64,000 bases of DNA from an uncultured Alphaproteobacteria bacterium (GCA_902576905.1 CACGWW010000001.1:367213-431212); one strand, 5' to 3'. Shown: positions 28,428-38,217, counted from the first letter of the stretch. Notes: generated from the sequence alone by a model not told the origin. Numbers and translations: made by a program.

Positions 28428-29543
28428 ATGAAAAAAAGCTCTATACATAGTATGCAAGATGCTCGTCTTCTAGCAAAGAAAAGACTTCCTTCAATGATCT
28501 TTGATTATGTCGATGGAGTAGCACTTGAGGCAGACGGTTACTACTCCAATGCTGAGTACTTTAAATCACTTAAGCTATCACAAAATGTGCTGGCTGGTGG
28601 CGGCGCTAAAAAAATTTCCAAACGAATATTAGGTAAATCATATGACCTACCTTTTGGTGTAGCGCCAATGGGTATGTGTAATCTTGTGAGTTCAAAAGCG
28701 GATTATGCAATTGGAAAATTAGCAAAAAAGTTTAATATTCCTGTTTGCTATTCTACAATGGCTTCCACACCACTAGAGAAAACTCTCAAAATCACTGGTG
28801 ATTTAGGCTGGTTTCAACTCTATGTTTATGATGATTTAAAATCAGGGTTACGTTTAGCCGAAAGAGCACAAATCGCTGGTTACAAGACACTGATACTGAC
28901 AGTTGATGTACCTGAATTAGGCCGCAGACCAAGAGAATTAAAACATAATTTTTCAGCGAAGTTTAGACCAAATTATAAACAAATTTTTGATTGCGCAATG
29001 CATCCCAAATGGAGTTTAGATCTTTTGGCCAATGGTATTCCGAGACCTCAAAACTTTGAAAAAGATTTGAAGATAGACAGGAATAAACCAAGGGGAGCAG
29101 CCGATTGGAAATTTCTTAAAGACTTAAGAGCGCTTTGGAAGGGGAAATTAGTTATAAAAGGAATCCTTAACCCGAAAGATGCAAAAAAGGCAGAAAGTCT
29201 TGGAGTGGATGCCATTTATGTATCCGGCCATGGCTCAAGACAATTTGATAGCAGCCCAATCCCTATACATCAAGTATCGAAAATACGTAAGTCTTTAAGT
29301 AAAAGTACAGTCTTGATATATGATACTGGGATAAGAAATGGAGAAGATATTCTTAAAGCGCTTTGTTTGGGGGCAGACTTCGTAATGATTGGAAAGTATG
29401 CACTTTTTTCTATAGCAGCTGAAGGATTTGATGGCCTAGTCCAAATGACTAACAATCTAAAAAAAGAAATAGAAATAGCAATGGCTCAAATGGGTACTTT
29501 TGATATAAACAAATTGAATTCCGAATACTTAGATGACTTCTAA
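28428..29543 (+). CDS. FMN-dependent alpha-hydroxy-acid oxidase/dehydrogenase family protein, divergent active-site loop
   Basis: FDYVDGVALEADGYYSN, PFGVAPMGM, WFQLYVYDD, KGILNPKDAKKAESLGVDAIYVSGHGSRQFDSSP. Confidence 0.85.
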   Translation: MKKSSIHSMQDARLLAKKRLPSMIFDYVDGVALEADGYYSNAEYFKSLKLSQNVLAGGGAKKISKRILGKSYDLPFGVAPMGMCNLVSSKADYAIGKLAKKFNIPVCYSTMASTPLEKTLKITGDLGWFQLYVYDDLKSGLRLAERAQIAGYKTLILTVDVPELGRRPRELKHNFSAKFRPNYKQIFDCAMHPKWSLDLLANGIPRPQNFEKDLKIDRNKPRGAADWKFLKDLRALWKGKLVIKGILNPKDAKKAESLGVDAIYVSGHGSRQFDSSPIPIHQVSKIRKSLSKSTVLIYDTGIRNGEDILKALCLGADFVMIGKYALFSIAAEGFDGLVQMTNNLKKEIEIAMAQMGTFDINKLNSEYLDDF

Positions 29544-29575
29544 GAGATAATCCTCATTTTTATATGCGGATTTAA

Positions 29576-30088
29576 TCAGTCTAAAGAAAGACCCACTTTT
29601 ATTTGGATTTTAGAGCCTATCTCATAATAACGCCCTGTTAAGCTTGAACCTGTAAATCCATTCCAACTATATATCACTCTGTAACTTTCTACGGCACTTC
29701 GCTGACTGACCAGCTGGACAATTTCACATCTTTGTTCTGTATTGTAACCAACGACTTTTGTTGTTGTTTTCTTTTGTTGTTCGGCTGCTACGACTCCTCC
29801 CATTACAGCTCCGACCCCAGCAGCATTGTTGTCGTTTGTTAAGGCTTTACCGATAAGAGCTCCAACCACCATTCCTCCTAACACATCAGCGCCTGATGCG
29901 CCGTTACCACTGACAACCTTTCCGTAGACTGGTACCTTTACATTTCTGCAACGTGTCTCAGGTGTGTAAATATTCGTACTTGAATAAACTGGCTCAACTG
30001 ATTGCACAGTACCTGTCACATAATAAGTCTCGGCAAATAAATTTGAGAAATAAAATAGAGCTAGGATTGCTGTGATTAATTTTAACAT
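29576..30088 (-). CDS. Glycine-zipper (SlyB/2TM-like) envelope protein
   Basis: Signal peptide MLKLITAILALFYFSNLFA; GADVLGGMVVGALIGKALTNDNNAAGVGAVMGGVVAAE glycine zipper; start at 30088 preceded by a GGAG RBS. Confidence 0.8.
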   Translation of the reverse strand: MLKLITAILALFYFSNLFAETYYVTGTVQSVEPVYSSTNIYTPETRCRNVKVPVYGKVVSGNGASGADVLGGMVVGALIGKALTNDNNAAGVGAVMGGVVAAEQQKKTTTKVVGYNTEQRCEIVQLVSQRSAVESYRVIYSWNGFTGSSLTGRYYEIGSKIQIKVGLSLD

Positions 30089-30138
30089 TCTGGTCTCCAC
30101 TGATAGTTATTATGTTTGACAATATACACCAAAATTAT

Positions 30139-30173
30139 AAAAAAAAAAGCCGAACAAAAATTTGCTCGGCTTT
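30139..30173 (-). terminator. Rho-independent terminator
   Basis: Minus strand AAAGCCGAGCAAA-UU-UUUGUUCGGCUUUUUUUUUU. Confidence 0.85.
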
Positions 30174-30240
30174 AGTCAACAGGGAGGTATGAACATGAAA
30201 AAATTTCATGCTCTACCCAAATTGCAATTCGCGTACCAAT
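30139..30240 (-). ncRNA. Candidate small RNA or structured 3'UTR: stem-loop, exposed ACCUCCCU motif, then Rho-independent terminator
   Basis: Terminator stem 30146-30173 with U tail; upstream stem 30191-30213; CCUCCC between them; each stem has a G-U pair on the minus strand that would be an A-C mismatch on the plus strand. 5' end is not determined from sequence. Confidence 0.5.
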
Positions 30241-30265
30241 TTAAATTAACAATTGAAAATATAAG

Positions 30266-31456
30266 TCAACTGCCCTTAATTACTTTATCGCTAAGCAATC
30301 TATCAACTTCCAATTCTGTAAAGCCTAATCCTGAAAGAACTGACTTAGTATGCTGACCAAGTGTTGGAGCTGACAAATTGTCATCCTTATTGGTTACAGA
30401 AAAGCTAGCCGCTAACCTAGACTGCCGTATCTTTCCCGCGATAGGGTGTTCAGAAATTTTTATTATATCATTTGCAACTACTTGCTCATTCTTTATCATT
30501 TTTTTTCTTGTCAATACGGGTGCGCAAGGAACATCTTTAGCCGTAAGTAATTTCAACCATTCATCAGATGTTTTTTTCTTAAGCTCATATTGTATCAATT
30601 CTAGTCTTTCATTTATATTCTGATGCCTTAATTCCGCCGTCAAAAACCTCGGGTCACTTAACCACTCTTTCTTATTAAATGCATCGCAAATATTAAACCA
30701 TTCTTTATCGGACTGAACTGCAACAGATATAAAGCCCTCTTTAGTTTCATATATTAGATCAATAAAACTCTGTGCGGTCTCCTTTTCAAGTTCGTCTCCA
30801 ACAAAGGTATGCCCTCCCATATCGGAACCCCACAAAAAAGAAATTACAGTATCTAGCATTGATATTTTGACTTCCTGACCCTCACCTGTTTTTGCCTTAT
30901 GAAACAGTGCCGCTGTTATCGCTTGAGCGGTAGCGAACCCAGTAAGCTTATCAGGAAGTATCGTTCGCATAAGCCTGGGTCTCTCTTCATCTGATCCTGC
31001 TTGTACAGTGGTTAGACCGGATAGAGCTTGAATAAGAGGATCGTAAACTGGTTTATTCTTATAAGGGCCAGTAAAACCAAAGCCACTTATGGAAACATAT
31101 ATAATGTTAGGACTTATCGCGCGAACATCACTATATCCGAAACCTAACCTATCCATTACCCCTGGTCTGAAGTTTTGTACTAAAACGTCCGCCGTTCCAA
31201 TTAGCTTTTTAAGGATATTTTTTCCTTCCTTCACTTTTAGATCAATACACACAGATTTCTTATTTCTATTATTGTTAAGGTAAGCGGCCGAAATTCCAGA
31301 TCTCTGGGTGCTGACAATCCTGGTATAATCTCCAACTGAAGTATTTTCAATTTTTATGATTTCAGCATCCTGGTCTCCTAGTATCATAGTTGCACTTGGA
31401 CCTGAAATCATCGATGTTAAATCGATTATTCTTATCCCTTTTAAAGCACCAGCCAT
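30266..31456 (-). CDS. CaiB/BaiF family (class III) CoA-transferase
   Basis: GIRIIDLTSMISGPSATMILGDQDAEIIKIE; NRNKKSVCIDLK; VQNFRPGVMDRLGFGY. Confidence 0.95.
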   Translation of the reverse strand: MAGALKGIRIIDLTSMISGPSATMILGDQDAEIIKIENTSVGDYTRIVSTQRSGISAAYLNNNRNKKSVCIDLKVKEGKNILKKLIGTADVLVQNFRPGVMDRLGFGYSDVRAISPNIIYVSISGFGFTGPYKNKPVYDPLIQALSGLTTVQAGSDEERPRLMRTILPDKLTGFATAQAITAALFHKAKTGEGQEVKISMLDTVISFLWGSDMGGHTFVGDELEKETAQSFIDLIYETKEGFISVAVQSDKEWFNICDAFNKKEWLSDPRFLTAELRHQNINERLELIQYELKKKTSDEWLKLLTAKDVPCAPVLTRKKMIKNEQVVANDIIKISEHPIAGKIRQSRLAASFSVTNKDDNLSAPTLGQHTKSVLSGLGFTELEVDRLLSDKVIKGS

Positions 31457-31560
31457 AAAAACCTCCAGAAAAATATTTACACTAAAATATGAGCTGTTAA
31501 CCTTGAAGATGCAACTTAAATTTAAGAAGCTTAAAAAGACACCCTAGGAAGAGTTTAAAC

Positions 31561-32448
31561 ATGACACCAGAAGAAATTTTATCTTATCCACCCAAAATCT
31601 TAACTCAGGAGCAGAGAGAACATTATTTTGAGTTTGGGTTCGTGGGAATAAAAGACTTGGTTCCGTCAGAATTACTTAAACGTATCAAAAAAGTTACAAG
31701 TGAGTTCGTTGATAAAAGTCGCGAAGTCAAAGAGTCAAATAATGTTTTTGATATCGGTCCAGGACATTCTTACGAGAATCCGGTTCTTAGAAGATTAAAG
31801 AGCCCAGATGAGAATCATGAGGAGTATTGGAATTTCTCAAAGGGTCTTATGGCTGACGTTGCTAGTGACCTCGTTGGTCCTAATGTGACATTTCATCACT
31901 CAAAATTAAACTTTAAGTGGTATGATGAGAGCGATACTGTTAAGTGGCATCAGGATATCCAATTCTTTCCTCATACAAATTACAATGTTTTGACAATTGG
32001 GTGTTATTTAGAGGATACAGACATGAATAATGGGCCTTTAGCCGTGTTAAAAGGTTCACATAAAAATGACCTATATGATCAGTACGACAAAAATGGTAAT
32101 TGGACAGGAATGTTAAGCGATGAAGATGCAGATACTGTTGATATGTCGATGGTTGACTATCTTACGGGAAATGCTGGATCTATAACAATACATAACGCAC
32201 GAGCACTTCATTTCTCACCATCTTCGAAATCTAAAAATCCCAGACCACTTTTACTCAATTGTTATACATCTGCTGACGCTAAAGCCTATACACCTCACCC
32301 ACAACCAACCGTGAACACGTATAAAATTGTGAGGGGAGAGCAGGTAAAATGGGCACACCATGATCCAAGACCTTGCCAGATGCCCCCCGACTGGTCAGGA
32401 GGGTACACTTCTATTTACGCGGCCCAAGCAGGCGAAGATAAAGCTTAA
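31561..32448 (+). CDS. Phytanoyl-CoA dioxygenase (PhyH) family Fe(II)/2OG oxygenase
   Basis: KWHQDIQFFPH (HxD) and distal His (TIHNARALHFS) plus NPRPLLLN. Confidence 0.9.
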   Translation: MTPEEILSYPPKILTQEQREHYFEFGFVGIKDLVPSELLKRIKKVTSEFVDKSREVKESNNVFDIGPGHSYENPVLRRLKSPDENHEEYWNFSKGLMADVASDLVGPNVTFHHSKLNFKWYDESDTVKWHQDIQFFPHTNYNVLTIGCYLEDTDMNNGPLAVLKGSHKNDLYDQYDKNGNWTGMLSDEDADTVDMSMVDYLTGNAGSITIHNARALHFSPSSKSKNPRPLLLNCYTSADAKAYTPHPQPTVNTYKIVRGEQVKWAHHDPRPCQMPPDWSGGYTSIYAAQAGEDKA

Positions 32449-33380
32449 GTGCATAGTTCGTCCAAAAAATCCTTGAAAAGCACGAAAGACCTACGAGTCT
32501 CTATTAAATCTGTTTCGAGCTGAAAATCATGCCATAGGTCTTTCCAGGTTTTTATTACCACTTTGACTTTTTGCTTTTTTAGGCGTTTTAAAAACTGTCC
32601 AATCTGGACTGAAAGAACCTCATTTTCTGCATATTGGATCATAATTGGTGGTGAATTTTTAAAGTCGCCAAATAAAGGAGAAATGAAGGGATTTTTATGA
32701 TCTGATGGATTGCAATAGAGATAAGATAAAGGACCAGAACCTGTTTCTTTTGCACGTTTTATAAATGGTCCTATAAGTACATCACTTTGACAGCAACTAT
32801 CTGGATATTCTGCCATTATAGCAGTTGGATAAACCCAAGGAGAAATACAGAATATTCCTTTTGGTTTCTTTGATTTGTCTCTTTTCAATGCTAACAATAA
32901 TGCTAGTGCTAAATTGCCACCAGCTGAATCACCAGCGAGGATAATATTGGATTTTTCTTTTTTTCCTAAAAGAAAAGAGTATGCTTTTTTCGCATCTTCT
33001 AATTGGCTTGGATACTTTGACTCAGGACTGAGTTTATATTCGACAAATATAATTTCTCTGCCGAGGATCTCCGCTAAAAAAGATGCATAACTTCGATAAA
33101 TTTTGAAGTTACCAACAAAGAACCCACCCCCATGAAAGAATAAGATCTTTACTTTATCAAAAATCTTATTTGGTATAATCCGATATAGCTCAAGCTGATC
33201 TAAAGATATTTTTTTCACGACGACATTGTTTACGCTTGCTCTTCTAAAGGATGCAAATAAAACAAGAAATCGAATTATTTTAATCTGAAAATGGCTAAGG
33301 CTTCCAGGTTTAATTAAAGCCACAAGTCTCATAACAAAAGATATGACTTTTTTTCTGTTTCTAGCCTTTCTACTTATCAT
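32445..33380 (-). CDS. Alpha/beta hydrolase, HSL-type esterase
   Basis: FFHGGGFFVGN oxyanion motif; LAGDSAGGNLALAL nucleophile elbow. Confidence 0.92.
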   Translation of the reverse strand: MISRKARNRKKVISFVMRLVALIKPGSLSHFQIKIIRFLVLFASFRRASVNNVVVKKISLDQLELYRIIPNKIFDKVKILFFHGGGFFVGNFKIYRSYASFLAEILGREIIFVEYKLSPESKYPSQLEDAKKAYSFLLGKKEKSNIILAGDSAGGNLALALLLALKRDKSKKPKGIFCISPWVYPTAIMAEYPDSCCQSDVLIGPFIKRAKETGSGPLSYLYCNPSDHKNPFISPLFGDFKNSPPIMIQYAENEVLSVQIGQFLKRLKKQKVKVVIKTWKDLWHDFQLETDLIETRRSFVLFKDFLDELCT

Positions 33381-33395
33381 AAATTATTGAGATAT

Positions 33396-34349
33396 TTATC
33401 GTCTATATATTAATTTTCGCGATGAACGCATTGAACTTACTTGCTTTTCTCTCAATGATACAAAAATACCAGAACACATTATCAAAATTATACCTAAAAG
33501 AGAAAGTCTATCTGGGATTTCGTTCCAAATTAAATAGGTAGAAATAACTGCAATAACTAAAGCCCCATATTCAAATGGCGCTAAAAAAGATGCCTCATGA
33601 TTCTTATATGCATAAGAGACAAGAATACCTCCTATCGAGATTGGGAAGGCTATACCTACAAAAATGTGTAACAAATCAAAAGTATTGACTGAAACCCATG
33701 AGCCCGTCAAAAATATCAAAGCATTGCTCTGTCCAACATTAAGATCAGCTAGGTAAAAGCCTGTAGCAAATGTAAGGCTTGTGACAAGAAAACATATTTG
33801 GATATAAAAACCCATCGTGATCGGATTTTCTTGCGCCCCATACTTTCTAGTAATTATATGTAGAGCTGTATAAAAAAGAGCAGCGATTAAAGGAAATAAT
33901 GAAATTAATTCAAACGAAATTGTACCTGGCTTTATAATGAGTAACATGCCCAAAAATCCGATAAAGCAGGCCAAGCTTCTACGTATACCCACTTTCTCTT
34001 TCAAAAAAAATACAGCAAAAATTGTAATCAAAACTGGTGCTATAAAAAATATTGCTGTTGCCTCTGCCAACGAAAGCTCTGCTATGGATATGAAGAAGAA
34101 AGTATTCGCCCCAACAACAGCTAATCCCCTAAATACATGAAAAGTAGGGTTATTGGTATTAAGGTATTTAAAGCCACCGTAAAAAGGTAGAACGAAAAAA
34201 AGTAAAATTGAAATGGCAAAAATAGCTCGAAAAAACATGAGCTGATGCAGTGGCATATCAGTACTGAAAAGCTTAACCGATATGTCATTTATTGAGAAAC
34301 AAATTGTACCCAAGACAATTGCCAATATTCCCATATAATTATTATTCAT
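33396..34349 (-). CDS. EamA/DMT-family transporter
   Basis: 10-TM hydrophobic pattern; two EamA-like halves. Confidence 0.87.
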   Translation of the reverse strand: MNNNYMGILAIVLGTICFSINDISVKLFSTDMPLHQLMFFRAIFAISILLFFVLPFYGGFKYLNTNNPTFHVFRGLAVVGANTFFFISIAELSLAEATAIFFIAPVLITIFAVFFLKEKVGIRRSLACFIGFLGMLLIIKPGTISFELISLFPLIAALFYTALHIITRKYGAQENPITMGFYIQICFLVTSLTFATGFYLADLNVGQSNALIFLTGSWVSVNTFDLLHIFVGIAFPISIGGILVSYAYKNHEASFLAPFEYGALVIAVISTYLIWNEIPDRLSLLGIILIMCSGIFVSLREKQVSSMRSSRKLIYRR

Positions 34350-34436
34350 GCATTGCCCAAAAAAACTTCAACTAACCTACATTTGCTATAATATCAATTG
34401 GAGTAAATTACAAATTCTTTTATGGATAGATAGAAA

Positions 34437-35144
34437 ATGGACATAGCGAATAAAAAAGCCCTCGTATTTGGTGGAACTTCTGGAATTGGGCTCTCTACAT
34501 GTGAACAATTAATTGAAAAAGGTGCAGACGTTATTGCCATCAGCAGAGACCCAAGCAAGGCGACCAGTGTTAAACATAACAAACTATCCTTTGAAAGCTG
34601 TGATGTAAGAATTGAAGAGGAAGTAAAAAATATTTTTGAAAAGCATGCTCCCTTTGAAATATTGGTAAGTGCTGCAACTGGAGGAAGCAGAGCTGCTGGC
34701 CCATTTCTAGAAATGGATATGACTGGATTTAAAAACTCTTTTGACAAATTATGGGGTTACGCGAATGTTGTACGCTATGGCACACACTATTTAAGCTCGG
34801 ATGGAACAATAGTTTTGGTCAGTGGTGCACCTGCTAGGCGAATGAAGCCTGGACAAATTGCTCTTTCTGCTGTTGGAGGCGCAGTTGAGAACCTAGTCAG
34901 AGGTGTTGCAAACGAAATTGCTCCAAAGAGAATAAATGCTGTAGCGCCAGGCTTAATAGATACGCCTATGTTTTCACAAGAAGGCGAGGATAGACGAATA
35001 TTTCTAAGTTCAGCCACAGCATCTCACTCAATAAAGCGAGCTGGAAAACCGGATGAGGTTGCAAAAGGAATTATCTTTGTTATTGAAAATGATTTTGTTA
35101 ACGGAACCACTGTTGATGTTGATGGTGGATGGATAAACTCTTGA
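34437..35144 (+). CDS. Short-chain dehydrogenase/reductase
   Basis: VFGGTSGIGLSTCEQL; NAVAPGLIDTPMF; GTTVDVDGGW. Confidence 0.88.
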   Translation: MDIANKKALVFGGTSGIGLSTCEQLIEKGADVIAISRDPSKATSVKHNKLSFESCDVRIEEEVKNIFEKHAPFEILVSAATGGSRAAGPFLEMDMTGFKNSFDKLWGYANVVRYGTHYLSSDGTIVLVSGAPARRMKPGQIALSAVGGAVENLVRGVANEIAPKRINAVAPGLIDTPMFSQEGEDRRIFLSSATASHSIKRAGKPDEVAKGIIFVIENDFVNGTTVDVDGGWINS

Positions 35145-35191
35145 ACTTAAGACTAATGAGTGGAGTTATGATAAATAGAGAAAAGGTAGAG

Positions 35192-35599
35192 ATGAAAGGA
35201 TTCACCGGAAGCTGCTTATGTCGAGCTATAACGTATAATAGTAATACTGCACCATTAAGGACTTTTAACTGTCATTGCGAGGACTGCAGAAAATGTAGTG
35301 GTGCCCCTTATCTTACCAATATATTTGTGAAAGAAAGCGATTTATATATTCAAGGGACTTTAAAAAGCTACATACATCAATCAGAAAGTGGCAACAAAAT
35401 AACTAAAAAGTTTTGCGAACAATGCGGTTGCCAGATGTTCTCCTTAAATGAAGGTAGACCTGGATTAGTGAGGATACATGCAGGAACTGTAAATGAATTA
35501 GAGGTGATAAAACCACAAGGAGACGTTTGGGTATCAAAAAAAATACCCTCAATTAAAATAGATGAAAGTTTAGATCAGTTTCAGAAAAACTTCTCTTAA
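35192..35599 (+). CDS. GFA family (glutathione-dependent formaldehyde-activating enzyme/CENP-V fold) protein
   Basis: GSCLCRAITYN; CHCEDCRKCSGAPY; FCEQCGCQMF Zn motifs; RBS before the ATG at 35192 favours this start over 35129. Confidence 0.9.
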   Translation: MKGFTGSCLCRAITYNSNTAPLRTFNCHCEDCRKCSGAPYLTNIFVKESDLYIQGTLKSYIHQSESGNKITKKFCEQCGCQMFSLNEGRPGLVRIHAGTVNELEVIKPQGDVWVSKKIPSIKIDESLDQFQKNFS

Positions 35600-35618
35600 A
35601 TAGGAAGGAATAGACAAA

Positions 35619-36017
35619 ATGGCACAAAAAATTGTAAAACATGTAAAAGATATGGTGGCTGAAGCAAATAAAGAGGTTGAAATAACACCTGTAGTTGATG
35701 CCTCAAAATATTTCGAAGATAGTAAGTACGTTTTTGTAGATATAAGAGACCCTAGGGAAATACAAAGAGAAGGAAAGATTCCAAATTCGTTCTCTTGCCC
35801 GAGAGGAATGCTCGAATTCTGGATAGACCCTGATAGTCCCTACCACAAAGAAATTTTTAACCAAGACAAGAAATATGTTTTTTATTGTGCTGCAGCTGGC
35901 CGATCTGCTCTTGCAGCCAAAGCAGCACAAGACATGGGTCTAAGCCCTGTATCTCATCTAGAGGGAGGATTTGCCGCATGGAAAAAATCTGGAAATCCTA
36001 TTGAAACGAAAGAATAA
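35619..36017 (+). CDS. Rhodanese-domain protein
   Basis: FVDIRDPREIQREGKIPNSFSCPRGMLEFW; active-site loop YCAAAGRSA; LEGGFAAWKKSG. Confidence 0.93.
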   Translation: MAQKIVKHVKDMVAEANKEVEITPVVDASKYFEDSKYVFVDIRDPREIQREGKIPNSFSCPRGMLEFWIDPDSPYHKEIFNQDKKYVFYCAAAGRSALAAKAAQDMGLSPVSHLEGGFAAWKKSGNPIETKE

Positions 36018-36020
36018 ACT

Positions 36021-37376
36021 ATGAATGAAACGTGTTGTGGTCCTGGATATTCGTCCCCTGCAGAAGCTGTAAGAGCACCGAGGGAGAAACTTTTATATAC
36101 AATTGCAATATATACAGGAACGGGAATACAAAAGCCTGACTATTTAGCTACAGTCGATGTTGACCCCGATAGCCCTACTTATTCGAAAGTTATACATAGG
36201 TTAGAAATGCCCGGCATTGGTGATGAACTTCATCATATGGGATGGAATGCGTGTTCATCTTGCCATGACGACTCCAGCATGACCCGCAAATATCTTTTAC
36301 TTCCAGGAGTGAGGTCAAATAATATTCACATAGTGGATACTGCGACCAATCCTAGAATGCCCACTCTCCACAAAGTTATTGACGGAGCAGACATTAAATC
36401 AAAAACCAACTTAAGTGGCCCACATACCGTCCATTGCCTGGGCTCAGAAATAATTATATCTATGCTGGGTGATGCAAAGGGAGAAGCACCTGGAGGATAT
36501 TTGCATCTGGATAAGAATTTCGAAATTATAGGAAGATGGGAAAACTCAATGGGAGATATACCATTTGGGTATGATTTTTGGTATCAACCAAGACACAATA
36601 TAATGGTTTCATCGGAGTGGGCCGCTCCCAACACATTTATGCCGGGCTTTGATTTAGAAGAAGTTGGGCACCTCAAGTATGGAAGACAACTCCATTTCTG
36701 GGATTTCAAGGAACGCAAGCCAATTGAAACTATGTATTTGGGTGAAGACGGTCTCGTTCCTTTAGAAGTAAAGTTTCACCATAATCCAGATAGCAGTCAT
36801 GGGTTTTGCGGTGCAGCACTAAGCGCAAACGTCATACATTGGTGGAAAGACAAAAACGAAAAATGGCAATGGGAAAAAATTATTGATGTAGAAAACCAAC
36901 CACACCCGGACTGGCCAATTCCTATCCCAGGTGTGATGTCAGCAATTCTCGTTTCAATGGATGATAAATATTTATATCTTAATAATTGGCTGCACGGTGA
37001 TATGAGGCAATATGATATTTCAGACCCTCACAAACCAAAACTTACTGGTCAAGTTTGGATGGGTGGTCTACTGGGAAGAGCTCCTGAAGTTAATGGTCTT
37101 AAGATTGCTGGGGGACCACAAATGTTTCAGCTCAGCCTAGATGGGAAAAGACTGTACGTAACAACTTCTCTATTCTCTACTTGGGATAATCAATTTTATC
37201 CAGATATAAGGGAAAAGGGTGGTGTATTGATTATGATTGACTGTGACCCAGTAAACGGAGGGATGAAAATTAATACTGATTTTATGGTAAATTTTGGGGA
37301 AGAACCAAATGGTCCAAGCCGCTGTCATGAAAGTAGGTATCCTGGTGGTGATTGCACCAGTGATATATGGCTGTGA
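36021..37376 (+). CDS. Selenium-binding protein 56 family, methanethiol oxidase (MtoX/SELENBP1)-like
   Basis: MNETCCGPGYSSPAEAV; HHMGWNACSSCHDD; GPHTVHCLGSEIIISMLGD; PRHNIMVSSEW; LDGKRLYVTTSLFSTWDNQFYP. Confidence 0.93.
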   Translation: MNETCCGPGYSSPAEAVRAPREKLLYTIAIYTGTGIQKPDYLATVDVDPDSPTYSKVIHRLEMPGIGDELHHMGWNACSSCHDDSSMTRKYLLLPGVRSNNIHIVDTATNPRMPTLHKVIDGADIKSKTNLSGPHTVHCLGSEIIISMLGDAKGEAPGGYLHLDKNFEIIGRWENSMGDIPFGYDFWYQPRHNIMVSSEWAAPNTFMPGFDLEEVGHLKYGRQLHFWDFKERKPIETMYLGEDGLVPLEVKFHHNPDSSHGFCGAALSANVIHWWKDKNEKWQWEKIIDVENQPHPDWPIPIPGVMSAILVSMDDKYLYLNNWLHGDMRQYDISDPHKPKLTGQVWMGGLLGRAPEVNGLKIAGGPQMFQLSLDGKRLYVTTSLFSTWDNQFYPDIREKGGVLIMIDCDPVNGGMKINTDFMVNFGEEPNGPSRCHESRYPGGDCTSDIWL

Positions 37377-37741
37377 AAATATTTAAGGTTGAAATATCAA
37401 ATAGACGCGGTAAATCCTATAAAGTTGAAGATAAGCGTCCATTGCTTGATAGCTTAAAGGAACAGGGTGTCGATCTCCCCTATGGTTGCAAATATGGTGG
37501 ATGTATCACGTGTGCTGCAAAACTTATTGATGGAGAAGTAGATCAAAGAAGGCAGGTGGCACTTAATAATAGACAGATAAATGATGGATACATTATACTT
37601 TGCGTTGCAAGACCTTTATCGAACCTTATTCTTGAAATTGGTGTTGAGAGTCATGACAAGCTTTATAGAAATCCATTTTTAGATCCATTAAAGCCTCATG
37701 AACTAAAGAAAGATATTGCAACGAAAGAAAGAGAGAAGTGA
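37367..37741 (+). CDS. Plant-type [2Fe-2S] ferredoxin
   Basis: LPYGCKYGGCITC (Cx4Cx2C) plus distal ILCVARP. Confidence 0.92.
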   Translation: MAVKIFKVEISNRRGKSYKVEDKRPLLDSLKEQGVDLPYGCKYGGCITCAAKLIDGEVDQRRQVALNNRQINDGYIILCVARPLSNLILEIGVESHDKLYRNPFLDPLKPHELKKDIATKEREK

Positions 37742-38205
37742 TGCCTGAAGCTGATGTAGACCATATATATGATTATCCTAAAGGTTATATCGAAGACATT
37801 CTAAAATCTGTAAAAACAATTGCCATGGTTGGGGCTAGTGGGGATAAGACAAAATTTAGCTATGGTGTTTTAAGGGTGCTGCATGAAACTGGATATAAAA
37901 TGTTACCTGTTAACCCAAATCCGAATATTAAAGAGATTAGAGGTCTTAAGGTCTTTCACAGTTTAAAGGAAATAGATAAGCCAGTTGATATGGTACAGGT
38001 ATTTAGAAGAAAAGAAGAGTTTTTATCGGTAGCAAAAGAAGCAATTGAAATAAAAGCAAAAGTACTTTGGGGCCAAATAGGAGTGTATGATGACGAAGCT
38101 GCAGAGATAGCAAAAAATGCAGGTTTAAAAGTTGTCATGAACAGATGTCCTAAAATTGAATTATTTCGTCCTTTTTGGAAGCCCAGATTAGACCTTAAAA
38201 TTTAG
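37738..38205 (+). CDS. CoA-binding domain protein (YccU-like)
   Basis: IAMVGASGDKTKFSYGV; MLPVNPN; VDMVQVFRR; VLWGQIGVYDDEAAEIAKNAGLKVVMNRCPKIE. Confidence 0.9.
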   Translation: MMPEADVDHIYDYPKGYIEDILKSVKTIAMVGASGDKTKFSYGVLRVLHETGYKMLPVNPNPNIKEIRGLKVFHSLKEIDKPVDMVQVFRRKEEFLSVAKEAIEIKAKVLWGQIGVYDDEAAEIAKNAGLKVVMNRCPKIELFRPFWKPRLDLKI

Positions 38206-38217
38206 AAAGAGTACCGC

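Noticed and set aside
30162-30356. Plus-strand small ORF with a strong AGGGAGGT RBS-like sequence before ATGAACATGAAAAAATTT
   Set aside because: It runs antisense into the CaiB gene end, and the strand-specific G-U pairing plus terminator polarity better support a minus-strand RNA. Kept only as an alternative explanation for the CCUCCC motif.
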